A DNA stretch of 64,000 bases from Thalassospira sp. (GCF_002709775.1 NZ_PAQR01000008.1:82033-146032), one strand, 5' to 3'; counted from the stretch's first letter, positions 17,046 through 26,948 are shown. Translations and numbers: made by a program. Notes: generated by a model from the letters alone, not told the origin.

Positions 17046-18449
17046 TTAACCGCTGATTGCGTCCTCTGGTAGGGCATTCTGGCTGTTGGCGGGAATAAAT
17101 GCTGTGATTTTCGTGCCATCGTCGGGTTCGGAGCGCACCGCAAGCCCGCCGCCATGGAACTCCATGCGTTCGCGCATGTTGCGCAAACCGATGCCGGCGC
17201 GCGGATCGCGGTTGCGGATATAGCGGTTGGTTTCAAACCCGACGCCGTTATCGACAATGCGCATGATGATGCTCTGGCCTTCGCGCTTGATCGAGATTTT
17301 CACAACCGTTGCATCGGCATGGCGTTCGATATTGGTTAGCGTTTCCTGCAGCACGCGATAGAGCGTCGTCTTCTTGCCGATATCAAGCTGACCATCGACA
17401 TTGTCGCATTTTACCTCGATCAGGATGCCCGACCGGTCTTGCAGTTCCGCACACATGCTTTCGATTGCCGGTTTCAGGCCAAGGTCATCAAGTACGGCCG
17501 GGCGCAAATCGCGCGAAATGCGTCTGACTTCATGAATGGCGTCCTGCAATCGCTTGGCGGCCTTTTCCATCGGCTCCATCGCGTTGTCACGGTTTTGCGT
17601 GATCCGCGCAATCGCGGTTTCGACGGAATATTTGACCGACACCAATATCTGGCTGATGCCGTCATGCAGCTCGCGCGACACCCGAAGGCGTTCCTGTTCC
17701 TGCACATCAACAACTCGGTGGGTCAGTTCCTTAAGCTTTGAGTCGGCCAGCTTGCGTTCCGAAAGGGTGACAACCGTGCCCGAAATCCCCACCAGCAGAA
17801 CGGCCAGAATGGTGACGCCAATAATGGAAATGGTGGTTTCGCGGATATGGGTGGAAACCTCTGTCTCGATCTCGGTGACCTGCTCGGCGATATCGTCGAT
17901 ATAAATCCCGGTCCCGATCATCCAGTCCCACTTATCAAGCATTAGGGAATAACTGATCTTTTCGGTGGGCTCCCCGGTCGATGGCTTGTCCCAGACGTGG
18001 CGCATGAAATCACCACCCTTTTCCGCATTGAAAATCAGGCCCTGAATAACCGTATTGCCATTGATGTCACGCAGGTTCCAATAGGTCCGCCCGAGGCGCC
18101 AGGGTTCTGGCGGGTCGACCAAGGCCGTGCCATCGCGATCATAAATAAAGAAATAGCCATCCTCGCCATAACTCAGGTCTTCGATGATCGCCTTCACACG
18201 TTCCTTTGAAACCGCATCAAGCGGGCTTGCCACCGAATAGATGTGATCGATCGAGGCCATCGCGAGCTCGAGATAGCTTTTAAGCTCATCCTTGCGGGCC
18301 TGCAGGATATTGCGTTCAAAGGTCCTGATCTCGGCCTCGGCCAGACGTTCGGCCTGGGCAAAGACCAACCAGGAGATCGCAGAAGCTGCAAGAACCAGCG
18401 GCAGGATCGAGAGCAGCAAAAACTTTAGTCGAAGATTAAGCTTCGGCAT
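17046..18449 (-). CDS. Sensor histidine kinase with Cache domain (NarX/DegS-like)
   Basis: A membrane sensor kinase of about 467 residues. An N-terminal transmembrane helix (LLLSILPLVLAASAISWLVF) is followed by a periplasmic single Cache-type domain with GYFFIYDRDGTALVDPP and YSLMLDKWDWMIGTGIYIDD, typical of small-molecule sensors. A second helix (ISIIGVTILAVLLVGISGTV) follows. The HisKA_3 box ERLRVSRELHDGISQ has His262, and a HATPase domain ends in DPRAGIGLRNMRER. ATG 18449 is chosen because the transmembrane segment then begins near residue 10; the frame stays open further upstream to 18623. It forms an operon with the response regulator and is divergent from pyc. Cache kinases often sense organic acids, but the ligand here is not known. 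Confidence 0.88.
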   Translation of the reverse strand: MPKLNLRLKFLLLSILPLVLAASAISWLVFAQAERLAEAEIRTFERNILQARKDELKSYLELAMASIDHIYSVASPLDAVSKERVKAIIEDLSYGEDGYFFIYDRDGTALVDPPEPWRLGRTYWNLRDINGNTVIQGLIFNAEKGGDFMRHVWDKPSTGEPTEKISYSLMLDKWDWMIGTGIYIDDIAEQVTEIETEVSTHIRETTISIIGVTILAVLLVGISGTVVTLSERKLADSKLKELTHRVVDVQEQERLRVSRELHDGISQILVSVKYSVETAIARITQNRDNAMEPMEKAAKRLQDAIHEVRRISRDLRPAVLDDLGLKPAIESMCAELQDRSGILIEVKCDNVDGQLDIGKKTTLYRVLQETLTNIERHADATVVKISIKREGQSIIMRIVDNGVGFETNRYIRNRDPRAGIGLRNMRERMEFHGGGLAVRSEPDDGTKITAFIPANSQNALPEDAISG

Positions 18450-18608
18450 GGGTCTAACCGTTTCGGGATTTTCAGTTTTTCTGATCGCGGACAATAGCAT
18501 ATCCGCGCCAAAAGTCGCTGAAAGATCGCGGTTTTCAAGCCACGCGGGTTGAGAAGGTCCGGGCAGCCTGTTCCATATGGTGAAAAGAAACTGGTCGGGC
18601 TTTTCGAA

Positions 18609-18625
18609 AATTGGTATTACCAATT
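18609..18625. promoter_or_regulatory. Perfect FadR/PdhR/GlcC-type operator upstream of pyc-glcDEF
   Basis: AATTGGTA and TACCAATT flank one central T. This matches the ATTGGT-N3-ACCAAT pattern known for GntR/FadR-subfamily regulators of pyruvate, lactate and glycolate genes (PdhR, LldR, GlcC). It sits between the divergent kinase gene and pyc, 14 bp upstream of a TTGACA -35 box. Confidence 0.65.
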
Positions 18626-18639
18626 CGTGAGATCATGCT

Positions 18640-18669
18640 TTGACAGGGAGAGGGCAATGCGCATATACC
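18640..18669 (+). promoter_or_regulatory. Sigma-70-like promoter for pyc-glcDEF
   Basis: A perfect TTGACA -35 hexamer (18640-18645) is followed 18 bp later by TATACC (18664-18669). The spacing and position suit the pyc operon and would leave a leader of about 200 nt, in which I see no recognised riboswitch. Confidence 0.5.
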
Positions 18670-18883
18670 AGAACCGTCGCCTGCCCACCGGGCGCCGAAA
18701 GCTCTGGATGCATTGCACAAGATCTCCGCGTGCCGGCATCCCGTATCGCCACAAAAGGTATGGCGTTGCAGGCATCCCCGCACCGCAACGCATTCAAGGA
18801 CCATATCGTGGCGTTTCACTAGGTTTTGGCAGGCGCGCACAGGCACGTTCCTGCCAGGAAAATGTGGTAGGAGCCCGGTGTCC

Positions 18884-21800
18884 ATGACGCGTTCAGCACC
18901 AAAGCGTATCCGTAAACTTCTGGTCGCCAACCGTGGCGAGATTGCGATTCGTGTTTTGCGAGCCGCCAACGAACTTGGCATTCGCACAGTCGCGATCTTC
19001 TCTGACGAGGACCGTTTCGCCCTTCACCGTTTCAAGGCTGATGAAAGCTACACGGTGGGTAAGGGCAACAAACCCATTCGTGCCTATCTTGATATCGAGG
19101 ACATCCTGCGCGTTGCGCGCGATGCCGATGTCGATGCCATCCATCCGGGCTATGGCTTCCTGTCGGAAAATCCCGACTTTGCCGATGCCTGCGCCGAAGC
19201 CGGCATTCAGTTTATCGGCCCGGACTCGGAAGTCATGCGCACCCTTGGCAACAAGGTCTCTGCGCGCAATCTGGCCGAAAGTGCCGGTGTGCCGGTCATG
19301 CCAGCCTCAAGTGCGCTTCCCGAAGACATGGCAGAAGTCACCCGCATTGCCGAGGATATCGGCTATCCCCTGATGCTGAAAGCCAGCTGGGGCGGCGGTG
19401 GCCGTGGCATGCGCGTCATTGAAAATGGCAAGGATCTGGCGGGGCAGGTGCTGGCCGCACGCCGCGAGGCCGAGGCCGCCTTTGGCAATGGCGAGGTTTA
19501 CTTTGAAAAGCTGATCCGCCGCGCCCGCCATGTCGAGGTACAGCTGCTGGGCGATACCCACGGCACCCTCGTCCATCTTTATGAACGTGATTGTTCCGTG
19601 CAGCGCCGAAATCAAAAGGTCGTCGAACGCGCACCGGCTCCGTACCTGAATGATGACCAGCGCAAGGAAATCTGTGACGCGGCCATTCGTCTGGGCAAGG
19701 CGGCCAATTACGTCAATGCCGGTACGGTCGAATTCCTCATGGATGTCGACACATCCAAATTCTATTTCATCGAGGTCAACCCGCGCATTCAGGTCGAACA
19801 CACCGTCACCGAATGCGTCACCGGCTTTGACCTGGTCAAGGCACAGATTCTGATCGCCCAGGGCGGGCGCATCGGTTTCCCGTCCGAAACCGGTATCCCC
19901 TGGCAGGAAAAGATCAAGCTGCGTGACCACGCGCTTCAATGCCGCATCACCACCGAAAACCCGGAAAACAACTTTGTCCCCGATTACGGGATCATCAAGG
20001 TTTACCGTGGGGCCAACGGTTTTGGCATTCGTCTGGATGGCGGCACGGCCTATTCCGGGGCGGTGATCACGCCGTTCTATGACAGCATGCTGGAAAAGGT
20101 CACCGCATGGGGCAGCACCCCGCGCGAGGCCGTGGACCGTATGGATCGTGCGCTGCGTGAATTCCGTATTCGCGGTGTGGCCACCAACCTTGCCTTCCTT
20201 GAAAACCTGATCAATCACCCGAAATTCCGCGCCGGTGAATACACCACCCGCTTCATTGACGAAACGCCCGACCTGTTCAAGTTCGTGCGCCGTCGTGACC
20301 GTGCGACCCGTTTGCTGCGCTTCATCGGTGAAGTCGCGGTCAATGGCAACCCGGAAGTCGAAGGCCGCGTGGTGCCGACCAATCTGCATGACCCGGTCAT
20401 GCCAAAATCAATCGATCTTGGCGAAATTCGTCCGGGTACGAAGCAAAAGCTTGATCAGTTGGGCCCCGAAGGTTTCTCGCGCTGGATGAAGGATCAGGAA
20501 CGCGTCCTGATGACCGACACCACCATGCGTGATGCCCATCAATCGCTTCTGGCAACCCGCATGCGCACCTATGACATGCTCGAAATTGCGCCTTACTACG
20601 CGCATGGTCTGCCGGAACTGTTTTCGATTGAATGCTGGGGCGGCGCGACGTTTGACGTTGCCATGCGCTTCCTCAAAGAAGACCCGTGGGATCGTCTGGT
20701 CAAGCTGCGCGAACGTGTGCCAAATATCTTAACCCAGATGCTGCTGCGCGCATCGAACGCCGTTGGTTATACGAACTATCCCGACAATGCCGTGGATTAC
20801 TTCGTCAAGCAGGCGGCTGAACACGGCATGGATGTCTTCCGCGTGTTTGATAGCCTCAACTGGGTTGAAAACATGAAGGTCGCGATGGAATCGGTTCTCA
20901 AAACCGACAAACTCTGCGAAGCGACCATCTGTTACACCGGCGATATCTACGATACCAAACGCCCGAAATATAACCTTGATTACTATGTGAATATGGCCCG
21001 GGAACTTGAATCCTCCGGTGCCCATATTCTCGGTCTCAAGGATATGGCGGGTGTCCTGCGTCCGGCGGCTGCGCGTGAACTTGTCACAGCCCTTAAGGAC
21101 ACGGTCAATATCCCGATCCACTTCCACACCCACGACACCAGCGGCATTTCCGCCGCCACCGTGATTGCGGCCATTGATGCCGGTGTTGATGCGGTCGATG
21201 CGGCGATGGATTCGATGTCGGGTCTGCCATCGCAGCCAAACCTGGGTTCGATTGCCAATAACTATATCGGTCAGCCGCGTGATCCGGGTCTCAAGACCGA
21301 GGCGCTCAAGGAAGTCTCGACCTATTGGGAACAGATCCGCCGTTACTATGCCGGTTTCGAAAGCGACATCCGCAGCGGCACCTCGGACGTTTATGTCCAT
21401 GAAATGCCGGGTGGCCAATACACCAACCTGCGTCAGCAGGCCCGTGCATTGGGGATCGAGGATCGCTGGCCCGAAGTCTCCAAGGCCTATGCTGCGGTCA
21501 ACCGCATGTTTGGCGATGTCGTCAAGGTGACGCCAAGCTCCAAGGTTGTTGGCGACATGGCGCTGATGATGGTGACATCCGGTTTGTCTGAGGAAGACGT
21601 TCTTGATCCCAAAAAGGACATCACCTTCCCCGACAGTGTCATTTCCTTCTTCCGGGGTGAAATCGGTCAGCCGGTTGGCGGCTTCCCGCCCGCCCTGCAG
21701 CGCAAGGTGCTGAAGGGTGGCGAGGCGCTTACCGATCGTCCGGGCAAATCACTGCCGCCGATTGATTTCGAAGCCACCCGCAAGGAAATCGAAAAGAAGA

Positions 21801-22354
21801 CCCATCGCAGCAACATCACCGACGCCGAGGTTGCATCCTATGTGATGTATCCCAAGGTGTTCCTTGATTACGCCGAACACCGCAGCCACAACGCCGACGT
21901 TTCGGTTCTGCCAACCCCGGTCTTCTTCTACGGGATGAACCAGAATCAGGAAATTTCGGTCGATCTTGAAAAGGGCAAAACCCTTGTCATCCGCTATCTG
22001 ACCACATCAGAAGCCGGCGACGAGGAAGGCAACCGTACCGTGTTCTTCGAACTCAACGGTCAGCCGCGTACCGTCAAGGTCGCCGATAAAACACTGGCCG
22101 GTTCGGGCAAGGCAAAACCAAAGGTCGAAGACGGCAACAAGCTGCATATCGCAGCCCCGATGCCCGGTCTCGTGGTCGAGGTGCATGTCTCCGAAGGTCA
22201 GAAGATCAAGGCGGGCGATGTCATGTGCTCGCTCGAAGCGATGAAAATGGAAACCGCGGTTCACGCGGAACGGGACGGGACCGTGGCCAAAATCCACGCC
22301 CCTGCCGGTACACAGGTCGACAGCAAGGATTTGCTGGTCGAATTGGAGGAGTAA
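18884..22354 (+). CDS. pyc: Pyruvate carboxylase
   Basis: A biotin-dependent enzyme that carboxylates pyruvate to oxaloacetate (1156 aa, the full single-chain form). The N-terminal biotin carboxylase domain starts KRIRKLLVANRGEIAIRVL and has the ATP-grasp glycine loop WGGGGRGM and the EVNPRIQVEHTVTE segment. The central carboxyltransferase domain has DTTMRDAHQSLLATRMR and the metal-site segment HFHTHDTSG. The C-terminal biotinyl domain carries EAMKMETAV with the biotinylated Lys at about 1121. Shine-Dalgarno AGGAG is at 18869-18873; GTG 18878 is a possible alternative start. glcD begins 7 nt after the stop, so pyc heads an operon with the glycolate oxidase genes, an unusual pairing. Confidence 0.96.
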   Translation: MTRSAPKRIRKLLVANRGEIAIRVLRAANELGIRTVAIFSDEDRFALHRFKADESYTVGKGNKPIRAYLDIEDILRVARDADVDAIHPGYGFLSENPDFADACAEAGIQFIGPDSEVMRTLGNKVSARNLAESAGVPVMPASSALPEDMAEVTRIAEDIGYPLMLKASWGGGGRGMRVIENGKDLAGQVLAARREAEAAFGNGEVYFEKLIRRARHVEVQLLGDTHGTLVHLYERDCSVQRRNQKVVERAPAPYLNDDQRKEICDAAIRLGKAANYVNAGTVEFLMDVDTSKFYFIEVNPRIQVEHTVTECVTGFDLVKAQILIAQGGRIGFPSETGIPWQEKIKLRDHALQCRITTENPENNFVPDYGIIKVYRGANGFGIRLDGGTAYSGAVITPFYDSMLEKVTAWGSTPREAVDRMDRALREFRIRGVATNLAFLENLINHPKFRAGEYTTRFIDETPDLFKFVRRRDRATRLLRFIGEVAVNGNPEVEGRVVPTNLHDPVMPKSIDLGEIRPGTKQKLDQLGPEGFSRWMKDQERVLMTDTTMRDAHQSLLATRMRTYDMLEIAPYYAHGLPELFSIECWGGATFDVAMRFLKEDPWDRLVKLRERVPNILTQMLLRASNAVGYTNYPDNAVDYFVKQAAEHGMDVFRVFDSLNWVENMKVAMESVLKTDKLCEATICYTGDIYDTKRPKYNLDYYVNMARELESSGAHILGLKDMAGVLRPAAARELVTALKDTVNIPIHFHTHDTSGISAATVIAAIDAGVDAVDAAMDSMSGLPSQPNLGSIANNYIGQPRDPGLKTEALKEVSTYWEQIRRYYAGFESDIRSGTSDVYVHEMPGGQYTNLRQQARALGIEDRWPEVSKAYAAVNRMFGDVVKVTPSSKVVGDMALMMVTSGLSEEDVLDPKKDITFPDSVISFFRGEIGQPVGGFPPALQRKVLKGGEALTDRPGKSLPPIDFEATRKEIEKKTHRSNITDAEVASYVMYPKVFLDYAEHRSHNADVSVLPTPVFFYGMNQNQEISVDLEKGKTLVIRYLTTSEAGDEEGNRTVFFELNGQPRTVKVADKTLAGSGKAKPKVEDGNKLHIAAPMPGLVVEVHVSEGQKIKAGDVMCSLEAMKMETAVHAERDGTVAKIHAPAGTQVDSKDLLVELEE

Positions 22355-22360
22355 CCACCG

Positions 22361-23854
22361 ATGCTTAGGATGCCTGAGCCTGATCAGAACACCCTTGCAC
22401 GTCGCAAGGACATTATCGCGGCCATGCGGGACATCATCCCGTCACCGGGCGGGGTTATTGTCGATGATGATCAGCTCAGGCCCTATGAATGCGACGGGCT
22501 GATGGCGTACCGCCAACTGCCGATGATTGTTGTGCTGCCTGAAAACACACAGCAGGTCGCAGACATCCTGAAATATTGTCATACCCATAAAATCCGTGTC
22601 GTTCCGCGCGGTGCAGGTACCGGCTTGTCCGGTGGCGCACTGCCGATGGCCGATGCGATCACCATCAGTATGATGAAATTCAATCGCGTGCTCGACATCG
22701 ATTGGGACAACCGGGCGGCCGTCGTGCAGCCCGGTGTCACCAACCTTGGCATCACGCGCGCGGTCGAACACGAAGGTTTCTATTACGCGCCCGATCCCTC
22801 AAGCCAGATCGCCTGTTCGATTGGCGGCAATATCGCTGAAAACTCCGGCGGGGTGCATTGCCTGAAATACGGCCTTACCACCAACAATGTGCTCGGCGTC
22901 GAGATGGTCACCATCGAAGGCGAAATCCTGCGCATCGGCGGCAAGGGCCTTGATCAGGCGGGCTATGATTTGCTCGGCATCGTCACCGGCTCCGAAGGGC
23001 TGCTTGGTATCGTGACCGAGGTGACGGTGCGCATCCTGCGCAAACCTGAAACTGCACGCGCTTTGTTGCTGGGCTTTAATTCATCCGAAGAAGGCGGCAA
23101 TTGCGTTGCGGCCATCATTGCCGCCGGGATCATTCCGGGCGGGCTTGAAATGATGGATGCCCCGGCGATCAAGGCGACCGAGGAATTCGTTCAGGCCGGC
23201 TATCCGCTCGATGTCGAAGCCCTGCTTCTGGTCGAACTCGACGGCCCGCAGGTCGAAGTCGATTACCTGATCGACCGGGTTGGCAAGATCGCCAAGGATT
23301 GTGGTGCGGTCTATTCCCGCATTTCCGAGAACGAGGAAGAACGCCTGCTGTTCTGGTCGGGCCGCAAAAACGCCTTCCCGGCGATTGGCCGTATTTCGCC
23401 TGATTACATGTGCATGGATGGCACCATCCCGCGTGGTCGCCTGTCCGAAGTTCTCACCGGTATGCAGAACCTCTCGAAACAGCATGGGCTCGGCGTTGCC
23501 AACGTCTTCCATGCCGGTGATGGCAACTTGCATCCGCTGATCATGTTTGATGCCAACAAGCCGGGCGACCTTGAAAAGGCCGAGGCATTCGGTGCTGACA
23601 TCCTGAAACTCTGTGTCGCGGTCGGCGGTGTTCTGTCGGGTGAACATGGCATCGGTGTCGAAAAGCGCGACCTGATGGGCGAGATGTTCACAACTGATGA
23701 CATGAAGCATCAGGAACGCATCAAAATGGCCTTTGACGAAGACCAGTTGCTCAACCCCGGCAAGGTATTCCCGACCTTGCATGGCTGTGGGGAGCTTAAA
23801 ACCCTGCATGCCAAGGCGGTGGCTGACAAGTTCCCGGATATCCCGCGCTTCTAG
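22361..23854 (+). CDS. glcD: Glycolate oxidase, FAD-linked subunit
   Basis: A 497-residue FAD-binding subunit of membrane-associated glycolate dehydrogenase, oxidising glycolate to glyoxylate. The PCMH-type FAD domain is clear: VVPRGAGTGLSGGALP, IGGNIAENSGGVHCLKYG and LLGIVTGSEGLLGIVTEV. The C-terminal FAD-oxidase cap has VFHAGDGNLHPLI and GVLSGEHGIGVEKR with the conserved His residues. It sits directly after pyc and 101 bp before glcE, all on the same strand. D-lactate dehydrogenases share this fold, but the following glcE and glcF settle the assignment. Confidence 0.93.
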   Translation: MLRMPEPDQNTLARRKDIIAAMRDIIPSPGGVIVDDDQLRPYECDGLMAYRQLPMIVVLPENTQQVADILKYCHTHKIRVVPRGAGTGLSGGALPMADAITISMMKFNRVLDIDWDNRAAVVQPGVTNLGITRAVEHEGFYYAPDPSSQIACSIGGNIAENSGGVHCLKYGLTTNNVLGVEMVTIEGEILRIGGKGLDQAGYDLLGIVTGSEGLLGIVTEVTVRILRKPETARALLLGFNSSEEGGNCVAAIIAAGIIPGGLEMMDAPAIKATEEFVQAGYPLDVEALLLVELDGPQVEVDYLIDRVGKIAKDCGAVYSRISENEEERLLFWSGRKNAFPAIGRISPDYMCMDGTIPRGRLSEVLTGMQNLSKQHGLGVANVFHAGDGNLHPLIMFDANKPGDLEKAEAFGADILKLCVAVGGVLSGEHGIGVEKRDLMGEMFTTDDMKHQERIKMAFDEDQLLNPGKVFPTLHGCGELKTLHAKAVADKFPDIPRF

Positions 23855-23955
23855 GATTGGCGCATCAAGACAAGACCAAAGAAGACAAAACAAAAGGCCT
23901 GCCAATCGGCTCCCGCAAATCCGGTTGATCAGGCTCAGGAGAGGAAAAGAGAGTT

Positions 23956-25215
23956 ATGGTGGACGTACTTTCCCCCACCACGCCGGACCAGCTGCGCGAT
24001 GCAGTCGGTTGGGCGCTTGGATCAGAGACCCCGCTTGAAATCATCGGTTCCGGCAGCAAACGTGCCTATGGCCACAATGTTCAGACCAACGCGGTGCTGG
24101 ATTGCTCAAAACTGTCGGGCATCCTGTTTTATCAGCCCGAAGAACTGGTGATTTCCGCGCGCGCCGGAACGCCGCTTGCCGAAATCAAGGCGGCCCTGGC
24201 CGAGAAGAATCAGCAATTCCATTTCGAACCGGGCAATTTCCCGGGCCTTCTGGACGCTTCAAACGGTCCGGATGCCGGAACCATTGGCGGGCTTGTTGCC
24301 TGCAACATTGCAGGCCCACGCCGGATCAAGGTCGGGGCTGCCCGCGATCACCTTTTGGGGTTTGAAGCGGTTTCGGGTCGGGCGGAGGATTTCAAATCCG
24401 GTGGCCGGGTGATGAAAAACGTGACCGGCTTTGATCTCTCCAAACTGATGGCAGGTGCCTTTGGTACCCTTGGGGTCATGCATACCGTGACGCTCAAGGT
24501 CATGCCAAATGACGAAACATCCGCCACCGTGATTGTCGCCTGCAGCGACCCGCGCGCGGCGGGCAAGGCCATGACATTGGCGATGCGCAGTGAAAACGAA
24601 GTCTCCGCCGCTGCCTGGATCGCGCCTGAAGACGCCCCGCATTTGGATGTGCCGCTGGCTGGTGAATATGGCAGTGGCCTTGTGGTGCTGCGTATCGAAG
24701 GCCCGCAACCTTCTGTCGCATGGCGGGCAGATGCGCTTTGTCGCGCGCTGGCCGATTTCGGCGAATGTCATGAAGTCCCGGAAAGTCACAGCCACAGCAT
24801 CTGGAAGGTGGTCGCCGATGTCGCCCCGTTTGCGGCCGCTGAAAACAGTGACAGCACGCTTTGGCGCGTCTCGGTCCCGCCGGCAAGCGGGGGCGATGTT
24901 TGTGCCCAGCTGATCGAAAAGGCTGGCGGACGGGCCATGATGGATTGGGCCGGTGGCCTGATCTGGTTGCAGGTGCCCGGATCGGACATCCCTGCGGCAA
25001 CGGTAAGTGCCGTTCGCGATATCGCCGCTGCGGCTGGCGGGCAGGCCGTGCTGGTGCGGGCGTCAGGTGAATTGCGCAAAACCATCCCGGTCTTCCATCC
25101 GGAAAACCCGGCACTTGCGCGCATCAATGCCAAGATCAAGGAAAACCTCGATCCGCATGGCATTCTCAATCCGGGGCGGATTGCTCCCATCTCTCAGAAC
25201 GGGGAGGGCGCATAA
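23956..25215 (+). CDS. glcE: Glycolate oxidase subunit GlcE
   Basis: A 419-residue FAD-binding subunit, shorter and more divergent than GlcD. It has the PCMH core with GNFPGLLDASNGPDAGTIGG and NVTGFDLSKLMAGAFGTLGV, and ends with KENLDPHGILNPGRI, the usual FAD-oxidase tail. AGGAGAGG lies upstream of the ATG. The stop codon overlaps the glcF start by one base, so translation is probably coupled. Confidence 0.92.
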   Translation: MVDVLSPTTPDQLRDAVGWALGSETPLEIIGSGSKRAYGHNVQTNAVLDCSKLSGILFYQPEELVISARAGTPLAEIKAALAEKNQQFHFEPGNFPGLLDASNGPDAGTIGGLVACNIAGPRRIKVGAARDHLLGFEAVSGRAEDFKSGGRVMKNVTGFDLSKLMAGAFGTLGVMHTVTLKVMPNDETSATVIVACSDPRAAGKAMTLAMRSENEVSAAAWIAPEDAPHLDVPLAGEYGSGLVVLRIEGPQPSVAWRADALCRALADFGECHEVPESHSHSIWKVVADVAPFAAAENSDSTLWRVSVPPASGGDVCAQLIEKAGGRAMMDWAGGLIWLQVPGSDIPAATVSAVRDIAAAAGGQAVLVRASGELRKTIPVFHPENPALARINAKIKENLDPHGILNPGRIAPISQNGEGA

Positions 25216-26540
25216 TGCAAACCAACTTCTCAGCAGAACAGCTTCAAAACCCGGCGATTGCCGAAAGCGAACAGATCCTGCGTAAATGCGTGCATTGCGG
25301 GTTCTGTACTGCGACCTGTCCGACCTTTGTGACACTGGGTGACGAACTCGATAGCCCGCGTGGCCGCATCTATCTGATCAAGGACATGCTGGAAAATGAC
25401 AAGCCGGCAACCGAAAAGGTGGTCAAACACCTTGATCGCTGCCTGTCCTGTCTGTCTTGCACCAGCACCTGTCCGTCCGGTGTCGATTACATGCACCTGA
25501 TCGACAATGCGCGCGCCCATATCGAAGAAAACTATGAACGCCCGCTAGGTGATCGTTTGCTGCGCAAGCTGCTGTCGATTGTCGTGCCCAACCCGACCCT
25601 GTTCCGGATGTCGCTGATCGGGGCGAAATTTGCCGCACCCTTTGCGCGTCTGATGCCGGGTCGGCTCAAGGGCATGGTCAAGATGGGCGCACGCCACATG
25701 CATCCGCCAAGCTGGGTCGACAAACCCCAGGTGATCCCGGCGATTGGTGAACGCAAGGGCCGCGTTGCCATCCTGATCGGCTGTGCCCAGCAGGTGCTTG
25801 AAACCGAAATCAACGAATCGACGGTTCGTCTACTCACCCGCCTCGGGATCGAGGTCGTGGTTGCCAAGGGTGCCGGTTGCTGCGGGTCGCTTGTCCATCA
25901 CATGGGCAAGGAAGAACAATCGCATACTCAGGCCAAGGGCAATATTGACGCCTGGACCGCTGAAGTCGCGGGCGAGGGGCTTGATGCCATCGTCATTACC
26001 GCGTCTGGCTGTGGCACGACGATCAAGGATTACGGCCATATGCTGCGCCATGATGCGGCCTATGCCGACAAGGCGGCAACGGTGTCCGGCCTTGCCAAGG
26101 ATATTACCGAATATCTCGCTAGCCTTGATATTGATGGTGCGATCTTTGCCGGGGCGACCCACGGGAATCCCCGTGTCGCCTATCATTCGGCGTGCTCGAT
26201 GCAGCACGGCCAGAAGATCACCCGACCGCCGCGTGATCTTCTTAAGCAGGCCGGCTTTGATGTCGCTGAAATCGCCGAAGGCCACCTGTGCTGTGGTTCG
26301 GCCGGGGTCTATAACCTGCTCCAGCCCGAAATCGCCGGCCAACTTCAGGAACGCAAACGCGGCAATATCCGCGCGACCCAACCTGATCTGGTCGCCACCG
26401 GCAATATCGGCTGCATGGTGCAGATCGAAACCGACGATCTTAAGGTCATCCATACCGTTCAGCTGCTTGATTGGGCTGCCGGTGGCCCGGTGCCCGAAAA
26501 ACTGCGCAACCGGTTTGAAGCGACCGAACTGGCGGGCTAG
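25215..26540 (+). CDS. glcF: Glycolate oxidase iron-sulfur subunit
   Basis: A 441-residue subunit carrying two 4Fe-4S clusters, passing electrons from GlcDE to the respiratory chain. The cluster motifs are CVHCGFCTATCP near the N-terminus and CLSCLSCTSTCP about 50 residues later. Two CCG domains follow, with AGCCGSL and HLCCGSAGVYN. It is the last gene of the pyc-glcDEF unit and ends just before a bidirectional terminator. Confidence 0.95.
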   Translation: MQTNFSAEQLQNPAIAESEQILRKCVHCGFCTATCPTFVTLGDELDSPRGRIYLIKDMLENDKPATEKVVKHLDRCLSCLSCTSTCPSGVDYMHLIDNARAHIEENYERPLGDRLLRKLLSIVVPNPTLFRMSLIGAKFAAPFARLMPGRLKGMVKMGARHMHPPSWVDKPQVIPAIGERKGRVAILIGCAQQVLETEINESTVRLLTRLGIEVVVAKGAGCCGSLVHHMGKEEQSHTQAKGNIDAWTAEVAGEGLDAIVITASGCGTTIKDYGHMLRHDAAYADKAATVSGLAKDITEYLASLDIDGAIFAGATHGNPRVAYHSACSMQHGQKITRPPRDLLKQAGFDVAEIAEGHLCCGSAGVYNLLQPEIAGQLQERKRGNIRATQPDLVATGNIGCMVQIETDDLKVIHTVQLLDWAAGGPVPEKLRNRFEATELAG

Positions 26541-26570
26541 GCCACCTTCGCTTCAAATCGCCAAAAGAAA

Positions 26571-26605
26571 AAGGACGGCAGGGAAACCCTTGCCGTCCTT
26601 TTTGT
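26571..26605. terminator. Bidirectional terminator between glcF and 26649-26948
   Basis: The stem AAGGACGGCA / TGCCGTCCTT is extended by GGG/CCC, with a T-run on the plus side and A-rich sequence before it that gives a T-run on the minus strand. Confidence 0.9.
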
Positions 26606-26648
26606 ATCTGACCATCCGCGTTTGGATGGTGCGCCAGATGGCGGCTTA

Positions 26649-26948
26649 TTATTCTTCGTTGCCAAGCAGGCTTTTAACAATGCCCTCAGCAGCCGAGCTT
26701 TCGCTGCTGTCTTCGGCATAGGCCGAGGTCTTGTCGCGAATCCACTGAACGGCTGCGGCCTCATCGACATCGACTTTCTGTGCAACCTGGGTCAGAACCG
26801 CCTCAATTGCCAGAACGTGGGATGCCACGTTGTTCACGGCGACATGAAGGTCATCAATATGACGCGATGCGGCTTCGGACATATCGCCCAGTTCGCCAGA
26901 CAGCTTCTGAATCAGTTCCTGAATCTCGTCGAGTGAGGCGTTGCTCAT
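26649..26948 (-). CDS. Small helical uncharacterised protein
   Basis: A 99-residue acidic, all-helical protein (MSNASLDEIQELIQKL at the start) with heptad-like spacing that suggests a coiled coil across residues 5-65. It has no cysteine, signal peptide or recognised domain. ATG 26948 is chosen because AGGAG lies 6 nt upstream. It has its own terminator, shared with glcF, and is divergent from pstS. Function unknown. Confidence 0.7.
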   Translation of the reverse strand: MSNASLDEIQELIQKLSGELGDMSEAASRHIDDLHVAVNNVASHVLAIEAVLTQVAQKVDVDEAAAVQWIRDKTSAYAEDSSESSAAEGIVKSLLGNEE

